Positions 35,546-45,316 of a DNA stretch of 64,000 nucleotides are shown here, in pieces. This stretch comes from Fistularia commersonii (taxonomy: Eukaryota > Chordata > Actinopteri > Syngnathiformes > Fistulariidae): positions 2,290,001-2,354,000 of the forward strand of contig JBBMNZ010000036.1 in the NCBI GenBank assembly GCA_037954325.1, in the 5' to 3' direction. A model generated the notes under the pieces. The model was not told where the DNA came from. It did not search any database and was given only the letters and a program-made list of their open reading frames with translations. Made by a program: the position numbers and the translations under genes. The first letter of the stretch is position 1, and each line of letters starts with the position of its first letter.

Positions 35546-38500
35546 CTGCATGCAAGGTAAAAAAAAAAGCCTTTCCCTTAAGAAAAACTTAGAAATTGTG
35601 TGTTTTTCTTTTTTTTTATTATCCGTTTATTCACTGAAAAACCATTCGGGTTAAGCGTGTGTGAAGGAGAGCGCTCACCTCGGTGGGGGCGGGAACCTCC
35701 AGCTTGGTTTCCTCTGGAGCTTTGACCACGATCACCGTCTGCTCCTGGAAGGCGGCCAGACGGCTGATGTCCTCGTGGGTGATGTAAGCGGACGTGGACC
35801 CATTAAAGAAGACAAGCCTGGAAGTCGTGTGAGCAGTCTAACGTTCGTCATGACTCATGCGATTGGAGGACAGGTAACCCGGTGGGCGGAGCCTCTGACA
35901 GAAGGATATGAAGAGTTGCGCGTGTCGTCCGTCATGTCGAACAACTGCTGGGCGCAGCTCTTGATGAGGACGTCCAGCGTGCTCTCCACCAGCTTCATGT
36001 TCTCCACCTCCCGCTTAATGTGGTGGTTTCTCCACAGGAAGCTGGAAATCGGACACGAGCCGCTGGATGGACACACACGCACACACACTTTACTGCGACA
36101 AAACCCTCCTCCTTCGCATGTAAAAAATAATTACAGGACACAACAAGCAGACAAACACAGTCTACAGCATCTGACCTGTCGAGGTGTACAGTTTAACAAA
36201 GAAACCCGATATAACTTTTAAAAATAATAACTTCTTCTTTGGTTATATTTACAATTTTTTGGGTTCTTTGACGAATTATCTTATTTTCTAACTTGATGAC
36301 TACAACGGAGTCAAAGACAACCAACGGCTGAAAAAGGCAAAAAACACTTACACCCACTTGACCTTGTTGGACGTCTTCTGGATGAGACTCACCGCCTCCA
36401 GGACACTGGTGATGTCCACCACCCGCTTGGTGTGCGTCTGCAGCCTGGACGCCACTTGACCCACCTCGAGCCAGGTGTCGGGACACGACAGCATGAGCTC
36501 CAGGAAGCGCTGGGTCAGCTGGCCCAGGGACGAATCTGTCGGACGGGGGACGGGAGCCTTTAATGGGACGCGTCCCGGGTGACGCCACTCCGCTGGGTCT
36601 GAACGTGCAAACGTTAACTTTGACCAGGCTTTAACCGTTTCATCTCCGACCTGATTCTCGTTTCCAACTTGAATGCACATGCCCAATGTCTTACTCTTGC
36701 AGAAAATAAAGAAAATTCGCTCGGCTTTTAAAGAAAAAGATTTTGCGATGCCGCATTGGTTACATTTCAGTAAGAACCTGCAAAATCCCAAGTAACTGTA
36801 AGGCGTACCTCTGATCGGTGCCCCGGTCTGGCCCTGGGTCCTCGGATGGACACTGCCGCTGACGGCGAGAGACGGATCGAAGTTTTACATTTCCCCAAAC
36901 TCATGTATCTGGTTCAATGTGCCGGCAAGACGCGTGGGAGTTTTGCTCACGTTTTTGACTTTTCCCCCGGAGAATCATGCAGAACTCCCCCCGGATCCTG
37001 GACACGGACAGGATAGGATCAAACTTCAAATTTTCAACATCAGACCAATCAATTGATGGATCCAGCAATGTCTTCTAACCTGCTGCGGAGGTTCTGGAGA
37101 AGGGGAACCCGGTGCCGGAGGCTCAGCGCACGCAGGAACGTCAATCTCTTCCGCAGCACCTACGGCTTCCTCTTCGTCGTCACTCCCTGCGATGGCCCAC
37201 TGGTCCTCCTCCTCCTCCTCCTCCGGCCCCCAGGGGCTGATGACGCCGAGCGGCCCGTCGAGGCACGGGGGCATGATGGGAATGGCGTCGCTGTTGACCC
37301 CATCGGTGGAGATGTCCTCGGGAAGGAAGTGGTCCTCGCAGATCCAGTGCTGCTCCGTCGAGTCCTGCTTGTCCGTCTCTCGCAGAGCAGCCAGCCACAC
37401 CTGAAGGCACCACGAATGCGACATTCACCTCGGATGCATCATGAGCACGTCAAACGTCTGACTGCACCACCAACGCTTTGCGCACCTGAAAATACCACAC
37501 ATACTTCAAACACCCGGAGGTACCGCAAACCCATCACACACCTGAGGGCACCATGAACATGTCTATGGAGTGCACAGTGCAGGTGTGTGTACCTGCTGGG
37601 TATCACACAACGCCATGCAGCTCCGTTGACTCTTTGCGCCCTGAAGGAACGACTGACATTTCTAAAGCTTGAATGCACAAACTTTGACACACCCTTGACA
37701 CATCATAAATGTGAAAATACTGTTAACATTTCATACATCATTCACACCTCATACACCTGAACACACCATTAACACTTGAACACCTAAATGAACTATTAAT
37801 AAGATACTGGAACATGACATTAACACGTCATGTGGGCACAGCATTCATACACCCAAATGCACTATAGAGATGTTATGGACCCCAACATTTACAATTTGTG
37901 TACTTGACCATAGTAGATTATACACCTGACCATACACTTGACCACAGTTTTAAAAAGTCATAAGCCCGAACAAGCCTTCACTACTTAAAGATCTGAATAC
38001 AACATTAATATTTGCACATAAAGGCAACATTGACTTTTGTACAATTGAAAGCAGTTTGTACTCTAGACTAAGAGCTATTGAACTATTTGAATCTTGAAAT
38101 AAAAATATAAATAAATAGATAAAAAATTAAAGCGCAAATAAAATAACAACATGTTAAAGTCAACATTTTTTTTTAACGTAAAAAATTAAGATTTTGGAAA
38201 TTAAAAAAGTGGTGATTAGGTAAGTTCTTTCACATTTAAGAAACAACCAGCAAAGACTATTATGTCACAGAGACCAAAATTTGCAGAAATAATTAGTTGC
38301 ACTTCTCGAAAGGCCAGAGGGGAAACTGCTTTCTAACATTCACCTGTCATAATCAAATTATTCACTTAAAAACACTGTTTGTTGAACAGTCATATCGTTG
38401 CTGTAATGAAATCTTATTCCGCCTGAGGACATACCAGAAGTTCTGGATCACATGCAAGACAGGAAACAAAGAACTCTCTATTCTCTTCAGTTTACACCTT

Positions 38501-39423
38501 AAAGATTAATTTATGGAAATGCTATGGAGCCTGTAAATGAAAAAATGTTAAGAGAATGAGTAAATAAAGATTCTCCTGCTGCTTCATAAAGTTGCTCTTC
38601 ATTGCCGTGAAGGAAAACTACACAGACAAACTCAAACGCAAGAAAAATAACAGTCAATCTAAGTGAGAACTTCAGCAAGAGGAAAATTATTCAGCAGAAC
38701 TGAAGACAAACTGAGTATTTTATAAAAAGTACATATAATAGCTCCTGGAAAATAACTAAGAAATTTCGCCACAATATCCGCAATTCCACAAGAAGGTGCA
38801 GTAGTTCCTGTCAAAATCTCTTAGTAGCAACTGGACTTGACTTTTCTTCCCTTGTAGACGTTTTCCTCCTCATCTGACATTTGGTCCGTTCTGACCTGAC
38901 TGGGTCACAGCTCTAGTTTTTGCTCACTACCTGCAATGTGTCGCTTTGTCCCTGTTCTTGTTGTAGTCTCTATCCTATTTAACACCTGGATTGTGTTTTT
39001 CTTTTTATTTATGCCTGTTTGATTTCTTTGTTCTTTTTTTCCCTGTCCTGCAGTGGCACTTGAATTTCCTCAATGGTGATCAACAAAGGATTATCTTACT
39101 GTCTTATCTTACCTTTTTTTTCCCAACGCAGAAAAAAACATGTAAAAAGGTAAAAAGAGAAGATTATAAAATAAAGAGATTTTTTATTCATATATCAATG
39201 CAGCTAAATTTTAATAACGTGTGATTCTGTCTCATGAAAATGACACTCATTAAGCTTAAATTGGAAAATTACCATTTATCATTACTCTGGATTAATGCTG
39301 TATAGTGTAAACCATAAATAATGTAAAATCCTCAATAGTGACTTTCAGCAGCAGCAACAACATAGAATTTCGACATAGGTTAATTTGCACCACTTCACTA
39401 CTAGAGTTGAAGGACAGTACATG

Positions 39424-39470
<47 letters not shown>

Positions 39471-41191
39471 ACACACACATATATATACATAGCAGTGGCG
39501 CGCAGTCAGTAGAGGCAGGGGAGGCCGGGCCTTACCTGTCATCACGGAAAGAAAAAATGCAAAATGAAAAAATAAATTAAATGGTTATATTTATTCAGTG
39601 ATTTGTACTGTAAAGTTATTGTCCACATAGCTTCACCATTTTAGTTTTTTTTTTCTCCAAAATTGCTAAATTCACATTTACCATTCAAATATGAAGGAGA
39701 GATGTGCGGTGATGCAGCAACCAGCTGAGCCCACCATCTATAGCGCAATGATCCTGCTAACTGTGCTGCCATGCTATGCACTGAGACCGTATTGCTATCT
39801 CTGTGGATGTCACTATTAAATAACACTTTTAATATGTAAACTAAATTTCCATAGTTTAGCTATTGTGTCTAATGTTTTTTGCCAACAACTGTAACGTCTT
39901 TCTCGTAATCATAAAACGATTGTGAAGAGACATTAAGTGAGGCAGGCAGTGACGGTGCCTCATAGGGGCCACCGCTGATCCCAGGGATCCTTCTTACTAC
40001 TCAGCTACAGAATAATAGAATTAGCAATAGCAAGCTAGAGTAAACGGTTAGCGAATCAAGTGCAGCCATCCAACTATTTTTTTGCCCATCTCATCCGGCT
40101 GTATAGCTCACAAACGGTGAGGGATGAATCTAAATCTCCTGGGCAGCTTCTCAACTTTTTGGCCCAGAAGAATCTCATTCAAACTGCTCCTGAGGTGACG
40201 AAGTTGCTCCGGCCGATGGTCATACTCTGGCTATGACAGCATCGATGGAGCGGTCATTCTCTTCACCGAATAGACTCAAAACATAAAATCGGAACAGGGC
40301 CGATCAAAGATGACTGTCCTCACTGGCAGTGATTTCCATTAAGACAGAGAGACTTTTAAAACTGAAGAAAGAAAAGGAAGACTTCTTCAAACAAGTTATT
40401 GATGCTTCAGAAGGAGCAGCGCATGGACTTCATTTATTAATAAAGGTAAGAGACAAAAATATTTTATACATGTGCTTTTTTCTATGCTAGTTTGTATATA
40501 TAAAGGATGCTGATATGATATTTTAAATAAAACACGTCAACTGCTGCCAATAAAATGGTGAATAAGCTACTCTGTAAGGTTCGTATGTTTGTAAAACTGA
40601 CTGTGATGACGTCAATCACCAGCCATGAACCTCACCGCACGTCAATGATATATATAAATATATACATATACATACATATATATGCATGTACACATACGTA
40701 GATAAAGATCGAGTACTTAATTATATACAGTCTAGTAACTTCGATAGTGGGAAGTTGTGCGAATTAACCTATGCCGAAATTCATTAAGCCCATTTTTTCA
40801 GCTGCATAAAATCTCTCCTCAATAATGCTTAGAGTAGCAACATATCGCTCCTTAATAATGTTAATGTCTAAAATACAGCCAGTTACGAAGTTACTCATTA
40901 ATATTCAAACGACTGCGAAGCAGTTAGCCAACATGCTACACACAATAACAAACATCATGCAGCTAGTCAACAAAGCGGCTCCGTGTTAGCATCGAGCTAG
41001 GACAACACGGAGGTAAGCGAGGAACCGGAGTAAAGTACTGTTAGTTTTTTCGGTTGAATTTCCGGGTCCGGTACCTTAACTCGCGCCGGGTCTTTCGGGA
41101 AGTTGAAGAAGCGCTTCGGTGGTCGGTTGAAGATGCCCCGGTTCACGTTCTGCTGACGGTTCGGACACCCGGAGACGACGCACTTTACCAT
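35411..41191 (-). CDS. e2f6: THAP domain-E2F6 fusion transcription factor, complete coding span (8 exons)
   Basis: Exons in reading order: 41191-41075, 37400-37080, 36997-36951, 36858-36809, 36535-36352, 36062-35900, 35837-35679, 35545-35411; about 391 residues. Residues 1-84 form a THAP (C2CH) domain with C4, C9, C60, H63, W41, and the closing IPIMPP in place of the usual AVPTIF. An acidic/proline linker follows. The winged helix is residues 179-240, the dimerisation helix about 262-290, and the marked box about 311-370 (AYITHEDI, TVIVVKAPEETKLEVPAP, DSIKIHL). The end SCAQQLFDMTDD is closest to E2F6. There is no Rb-binding tail, as expected for this repressor of the PRC1.6 complex. In fish E2F6 I recall an N-terminal THAP domain. 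The start MVKC was chosen because THAP domains begin there; an in-frame ATG at 41230 would add 13 residues. Confidence 0.88.
35679..35837 (-). CDS. e2f6: e2f6 coding exon 7: marked box, first half
   Basis: SAYITHEDISRLAAFQEQTV and APEETKLEVPAPTE| match E2F6 closely; the donor GAG|GTGAGC is clear. The start at 35837 (after GTTAG) is the only frame-keeping choice with the upstream donor. A better-looking CCAG at 35818-35820 would shift the frame and hit a stop. Confidence 0.8.
35900..36062 (-). CDS. e2f6: e2f6 coding exon 6: dimerisation region
   Basis: Starts after TCCATCCAG with the rest of W-V-G-S. Contains EVENMKLVESTLDVLIKSCA and QQLFDMTDDTRN, matching the human E2F6 stretch LIKDCAQQLFELTDD. 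I place the end at CCTTCT|GTCAGA (phase 0); that junction is the least certain in the gene. Confidence 0.82.
36352..36535 (-). CDS. e2f6: e2f6 coding exon 5: E2F winged-helix DNA-binding domain
   Basis: Reads SSLGQLTQRFLELMLSCPD, then VASRLQTHTKRVVDITSVLE and LIQKTSNKVKWV, aligning with the E2F fold (LTRKFMDL, DITNVL, IRWIG). The usual R-R-x-Y-D DNA-recognition motif is K-R-V-V-D here. The donor TGGGT|GTAAGT is strong. Confidence 0.92.
36809..36858 (-). CDS. e2f6: e2f6 coding exon 4 (50 nt linker exon)
   Basis: Between CTCGCCGTCAG and CAGAG|GTACGC, reading GSVHPRTQGQTGAPIR. It enters in phase 2 and leaves in phase 1, which gives the aspartate codon starting the winged helix. The intron before it is 92 nt. 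Confidence 0.72.
36951..36997 (-). CDS. e2f6: e2f6 coding exon 3 (47 nt linker exon)
   Basis: Between CCGTGTCCAG and AAAAAC|GTGAGC, reading DPGGVLHDSPGEKSK. No family match, but the phase (0 in, 2 out) joins its neighbours exactly. Confidence 0.72.
37080..37400 (-). CDS. e2f6: e2f6 coding exon 2: second half of THAP and acidic linker
   Basis: 107 codons after TGCCTTCAG, phase 0. VWLAALRETD and HWICEDHFLPEDI complete the THAP zinc site (C60, H63). PWGPEEEEEEDQWAIAGSDD and a proline-rich end form the linker. The donor is CAGCAG|GTTAGA. Confidence 0.9.
37401..38010. repeat. Degenerate minisatellite next to e2f6 exon 2
   Basis: Loose units built from CACCTGAA, CACACCATTAACA, TTCATACA and ACACTTGACCA recur from the exon edge out to about 38010. 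Units are diverged in length and sequence, so the period is only approximate (about 30-45 bp). Confidence 0.6.
39426..39480. repeat. (CA)n microsatellite
   Basis: About 25 CA units running into ATATATAC. Confidence 0.96.
39493..39978. mobile_element. hAT-like element end or MITE
   Basis: Starts CAGTGGCGCGCAGTCAGTAG, shortly followed by GGCAGGGGAGGCC; the right side in reverse complement starts CAGCGGTGGCCCC. I found no clear target duplication, so the limits are tentative. Confidence 0.45.
40110..40445 (+). pseudogene. hAT-family transposase C-terminal (dimerisation) remnant
   Basis: One frame near 40234-40410 reads ASMERSFSSPNRLKT, stop, NRNRADQR, stop, LSSLAVISIKTERLLKLKKE, KEDFFKQVIDA. 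The S-x-E-R-x-F-S...R-L-K-T...L-A...I pattern is the hAT dimerisation region. Two in-frame stops show that it is dead. It probably belongs with the hAT-like end at 39493. Confidence 0.72.
41075..41191 (-). CDS. e2f6: e2f6 coding exon 1: first half of THAP domain
   Basis: 39 codons, MVKCVVSGCPNRQQNVNRGI onward to FFNFPKDPARVK, then donor AAG|GTACCG. It holds the first two zinc-binding cysteines (C4, C9) and the conserved F-P of THAP. It is separated from the rest by a 3.7-kb intron. Confidence 0.88.
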
Positions 41192-41420
41192 GATGCTAAT
41201 AGTCACTGCTCGGCCCCGAATCCGAACCAAGCCGGACCGGACCGGCTTCTCACATCCGAGCCGCGCTCAGACTCACAAATCGCACGTGAAACGTCTGTTT
41301 GTGTTTCGCCGCGTCCCTCGAGCCCGTCCGTGACCGGAAAGGGCGTGGCTTTGACACGGAAGTACAACAACCGGAGAAGACGTCGCAGACAGCACGGCCC
41401 CGTGGATACAAGCTGTTATT
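41192..41420 (-). promoter_or_regulatory. e2f6: e2f6 CpG-rich promoter candidate
   Basis: Immediately 5' of the e2f6 start, this GC- and CpG-rich patch stands out from AT-rich flanks. It contains CACGTG (41283-41288), two ETS-type cores (ACCGGAAA near 41333; CGGAAGT at 41357-41363) and GGGCGTGGC at 41341-41349. There is no TATA box. This fits a housekeeping-type promoter; the role is inferred from position and motifs. Confidence 0.5.
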
Positions 41421-41779
41421 GCCTCATGCGAAAAAGTACAGGGCTTTTGGCCTAAAACTCAAAAATGAGTTAAAGACAATATTCCATCGTCACCAGTTTC
41501 CTTCTCAAGAGATGACATTACATTTGGTTAACTTTTAAGCAACAAAAGAGATGAACTATGTGTCCATTTTATTTTAGGCCTGGCCAAGTTCTTCATTCAC
41601 AAAAACAGAATGCAAAAATGTTCCCCCAATTTTACGTTGTTTATAAACTATTTGGAATTATATAGAAAAATCCTTAAAACTTATGGGAAAATCCAAAAAC
41701 CAAAAAATATACTGTTTGATGTCTGAGATTTCTGGTGAACTGAGGTAAATATATGTTATATTCCCCTCGCAAGTTTTTT

Positions 41780-41782
41780 TTA

Positions 41783-41878
<96 letters not shown>

Positions 41879-41966
41879 GTCCGTCCGTCCGTCCGTCCGG
41901 CCGGCCGTCCGTCCGTCCATCTATCTATCTATCTATCTATCTATCTATTTATTTATTTATTTTATT
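41780..41966. repeat. Compound (TCTA)n-(TCCG)n-(TCTA)n microsatellite
   Basis: About 25 TCTA units, then TCCG/GCCG units from 41879 to 41918, then TCTA and TTTA units. Confidence 0.97.
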
Positions 41967-42499
41967 TATCAATCTATTTAATTAACTAATTTACTTTAAT
42001 TTCTTATTTGTCTAGCATTAAACATTTCTCACAAACCTTAAACACTGTTAACTTCTGATTACATACAGAATGAATTTCCCCATGTCCTTTGCTCCCTCAT
42101 CCCTGGTTGTTTCATTGACATTCGATTCAACCTTGCCATGTTTATTTGTACATATGTATATTTGTTTATACTGTTTATGTTCAATAAAAAAAAAATTAAA
42201 AAAAAGAAGCTGTTGTTGTAGGAACTCGGCAAGAAACCTACCACTGTGGAAGCAATTCATCCTGATCAATATTCTCAATGTCACGGCGAGCTCTCAACAA
42301 TCCACGAAAAAACGTCATTAAAAACAGATTTAGCAAAATATATAACACAGTCCCTCATTTTGATGATGGTTTAAATTCATACAAATACATCTATCAGTCC
42401 AGCGCTTTCCATCAAAATGCTGTACATAATAGAAACGAGACAAAATAAGAATAAAAAAACAATTAATGTACTGCTTATTCCCTAGTCAGGTATTGCTGT

Positions 42500-42670
42500 A
42501 CAATAATAATGATAATGATGATGATGATGATGATCCATCTGATTGAGTTGCTGCATTATTTCTATTTGTTGAACCCTGTAATAAATACCTAAATAATAAT
42601 AATGATAATAATAAGAGTAGTACTCTTAATAATAGTGATAATGATGGTGATAGTGATAATGATGATAATG
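42500..42670. repeat. (GAT)n and (AAT)n imperfect tracts
   Basis: GATGATGAT run at 42510-42532 and AATAAT/GATAAT units at 42590-42670. Confidence 0.9.
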
Positions 42671-43304
42671 ACACTACTAATTATAATGAATGACAAACTA
42701 GAAATAACATTCAAATTTTTGACAAATTAAGAATACAATGTGAATTTAAAAAGACCCTCGGTTACCAAGACATTACCATTACCATTACCAGCAACTATGG
42801 ATAACGCAAAAAAACCTATCCCTCAGAGGCCGTCGTTGTTGTTTACGTTGCAGTGCTGTCTGGGTAGTGATGTCATATAGTTGCACAGGGCTCATGCCTA
42901 TTAATTTTATCCTATGGTGCAAATCCAATGCAGCTGTTTTAGTTGTTCCTCAATCACAAAAAACAGACTGTTTTTTTGTGATTGCTGGAGCATGTGATTC
43001 CTGGGCGCTCTGTGACGGCTCTGGTTAACTTATGTTATATTCCAGTTCGGATTGTCTTGTATCGTGGCTGACTGTGCTCACAGAAAGTCATCACCTCGGA
43101 GGGAAAGATCCTGAACTGTAACTGTATTTAAAGGCAATTTACACAAACATAAACAGGATGTGTAGTTACATGTGGGTGCGAGTCAACTGGCCTCTGAACC
43201 GCTGTGTTAGATCTTTTTCTGTCTGAGTTGCCACAACATTTTTATTTGGATCACACAGTCGATACCGAAATAATCAGAACAATAATAGTTATGATTACAG
43301 TACA

Positions 43305-43442
43305 TTTATTATTATTATTATTGTTATTATTGTTATTATCATTATCATTATTATGATTATTATTATATATATATATATTAGTAGTAGTAGTAGCAGTAGT
43401 AGTAGTAGTATTATGATTATCATTATTAGTAGTAGTAGTAAC
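43305..43442. repeat. (ATT)n / (AGT)n imperfect tract
   Basis: ATT units switch to TAGTAG units near 43378, then back to ATT and AGT. Confidence 0.93.
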
Positions 43443-43454
43443 TATAACAATAAC

Positions 43455-43530
43455 AACAAATAAGTACATTTCTAGAGCACTTTTCATCAAATTCCTGTTC
43501 AAATGAAGGGAAATAAAGGAATATGGGATG
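43455..43530. repeat. Short interspersed repeat, copy 1
   Basis: Carries ACTTTTCATCAAATTCCTGT followed by TCAA and TGAA; the same stretch occurs at 51818-51880. Both follow an AT-rich trinucleotide run. Confidence 0.6.
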
Positions 43531-44401
43531 TGAGTCTGACACCGTTGACTGACCAGCTGACTTGTCGTCAGCTTCCTCTGTGATTGTACTTGGTCTTTCG
43601 TAATCAGAGGCTACATCTGCCAGAGCGGGATGCTCACATCCTCGCAGGAGAGCGGCCAGCATCTCTTGTCATTTCTCAGAGCGGGCTTCACTCATTTTCC
43701 GTGGGCCTTTTGTGTGCTTCTGAAAGAAAACTGTAGGCACGGCAATGGTTATTAGTGTCCATTTAAAACTAGCAGCACCTGTGAGCTCTTTCAGCAGCTC
43801 GGCTCAGCTATCTGCATCAAATGCGTCGGGAGAGAAGCGTCGAGAACATGACTGCGGGTCATTAGGAAGGTACGTCCAAAAGCAATTTCCCTCTCCTTTC
43901 TTCTCTTCTTGTGGAAATAGTACCTAAAAGCTGTGCAATGTGGCACTATTACAGTATTTTGTATGACGAAATACTACACTTGCGGAAAGCTAAACATTAA
44001 CCAATTTACGTCATCAACCCAGCATGCAGAGGGGGCAATATATGTTATAAATCGTGATTTTTAAAGAAAATGATTCTTCATGCTTTATTTGCAACAACAC
44101 AGTCTAGTATGAGACAAACATTGCAGTATATTTATGCCAATAAATCCTCCCAGTGGGGGTTCCTTTAATACTCGAGCTAACCGATGAGCAATCCTTCATG
44201 AAATCAACAAATCAAATCCATTCGGGTTAAAGCTTTATCACAAAAGATCGTTATCTGGTCTGAAAGGGATTTTTTTTGCAAGTGCTTCTGATCCCAAAAT
44301 GGCGTCATTAAAAATACAGTCGTAAAAAAAAGCTCGGCAGCTAAAATAAAACATTCGACAAAATAAATGAAACAGGTCACAGTCAGTGTTGCAACACAAG
44401 A

Positions 44402-45278
44402 TTTATTCAGAGCAAGAGATGCCAACACCAGCATGATAAAAAATGTACAAACTTCACAAGTCAAATGAAAATATCACGTAGCAACTCATGACCTTCAACG
44501 TACGGCAAAAATATAAACGGAAAAACCCCCATGCCATGTGGTCGAAGAAAACGTGGTTGCGAGAAAACGTAGGAAAAAGGCTGAAAGGAGAGAAAACGAT
44601 GTATAAAACCCCCTTTTTATCGATGCAAAAGAAAGGGATGATTTCCACAGATATTCAGATGGATTTCTTTTGCATTCTAGCATGTTAGTGTTGAGATTCT
44701 CTATGTAAATAGTTACAGTTTAGCCTTTACATCTGAATATTACAATATCTAAGTCTATCAACTTCTTTAAGTGGCAGAATTGTGCTTTAACTCCCGTTTC
44801 CATTTGCACCGTTAAGGAATAACTGACTGGGTTAGAAAATACAAGCTGTCAGTCTATCTAATGCAGTAGCTTATTGGCAGGAAGCTGCAGACACCAAGCT
44901 TTGGGCAGAGATGTGAAGTCAGAGAATTAAGCGTTGCAGGAAAAAAGTCTGAAGAAGAAACAACTTTGTAGGAAAACTCCCGCCCCATCCACCATCCTTT
45001 TGTTTCTGCAGAATTAGCGCATTCTGGTGTTTTCGGTCCGTTTGAGGGCAGGCGGCTCCATAAGGATCGGGAGCAGGAAGAGGGCGTATGATTAAAATAT
45101 ACAAATCTCTTCCCAAGGAACACAAGGCAAGAGAGAGATTTTTTTTTCCTTAAATACACATTAAAACTGAATTCCCCAGAATGATTTTGATAATAAGAAA
45201 CATTTCCTTGACATTTTATGGCTGTGGGTTTTGTTTTGTTTTTCTGGAAATTCCATGGTTATACTTTTCTATTCATTG

Positions 45279-45316
<38 letters not shown>

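Larger units (their letters stand above)
37401..41074 (-). other. e2f6: e2f6 intron 1
   Basis: 3.7 kb. Holds the degenerate array (37401-38010), a (CA)n tract (39426-39480) and hAT-type relics (39493-40445). Nothing else seen. Confidence 0.85.
41400..44400. other. Spacer between e2f6 promoter and myt1l 3' end
   Basis: No supported gene. Dominated by TCTA/CCGT, GAT/AAT and ATT/GTA microsatellites; a short interspersed repeat follows the last one at 43460-43530. Confidence 0.75.

Noticed and set aside
36181..36791. Read-through frames extending e2f6 exon 5 into introns
   Set aside because: Extensions beyond 36352 and 36535 lose all similarity and clear splice sites mark the edges.
37401..38010. 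Possible CRISPR-like array
   Set aside because: Units are degenerate and lack constant repeats and spacers; the host is a vertebrate.
42771..42790. ATTACC repeats as telomere-like sequence
   Set aside because: Only three units and not the vertebrate TTAGGG motif.
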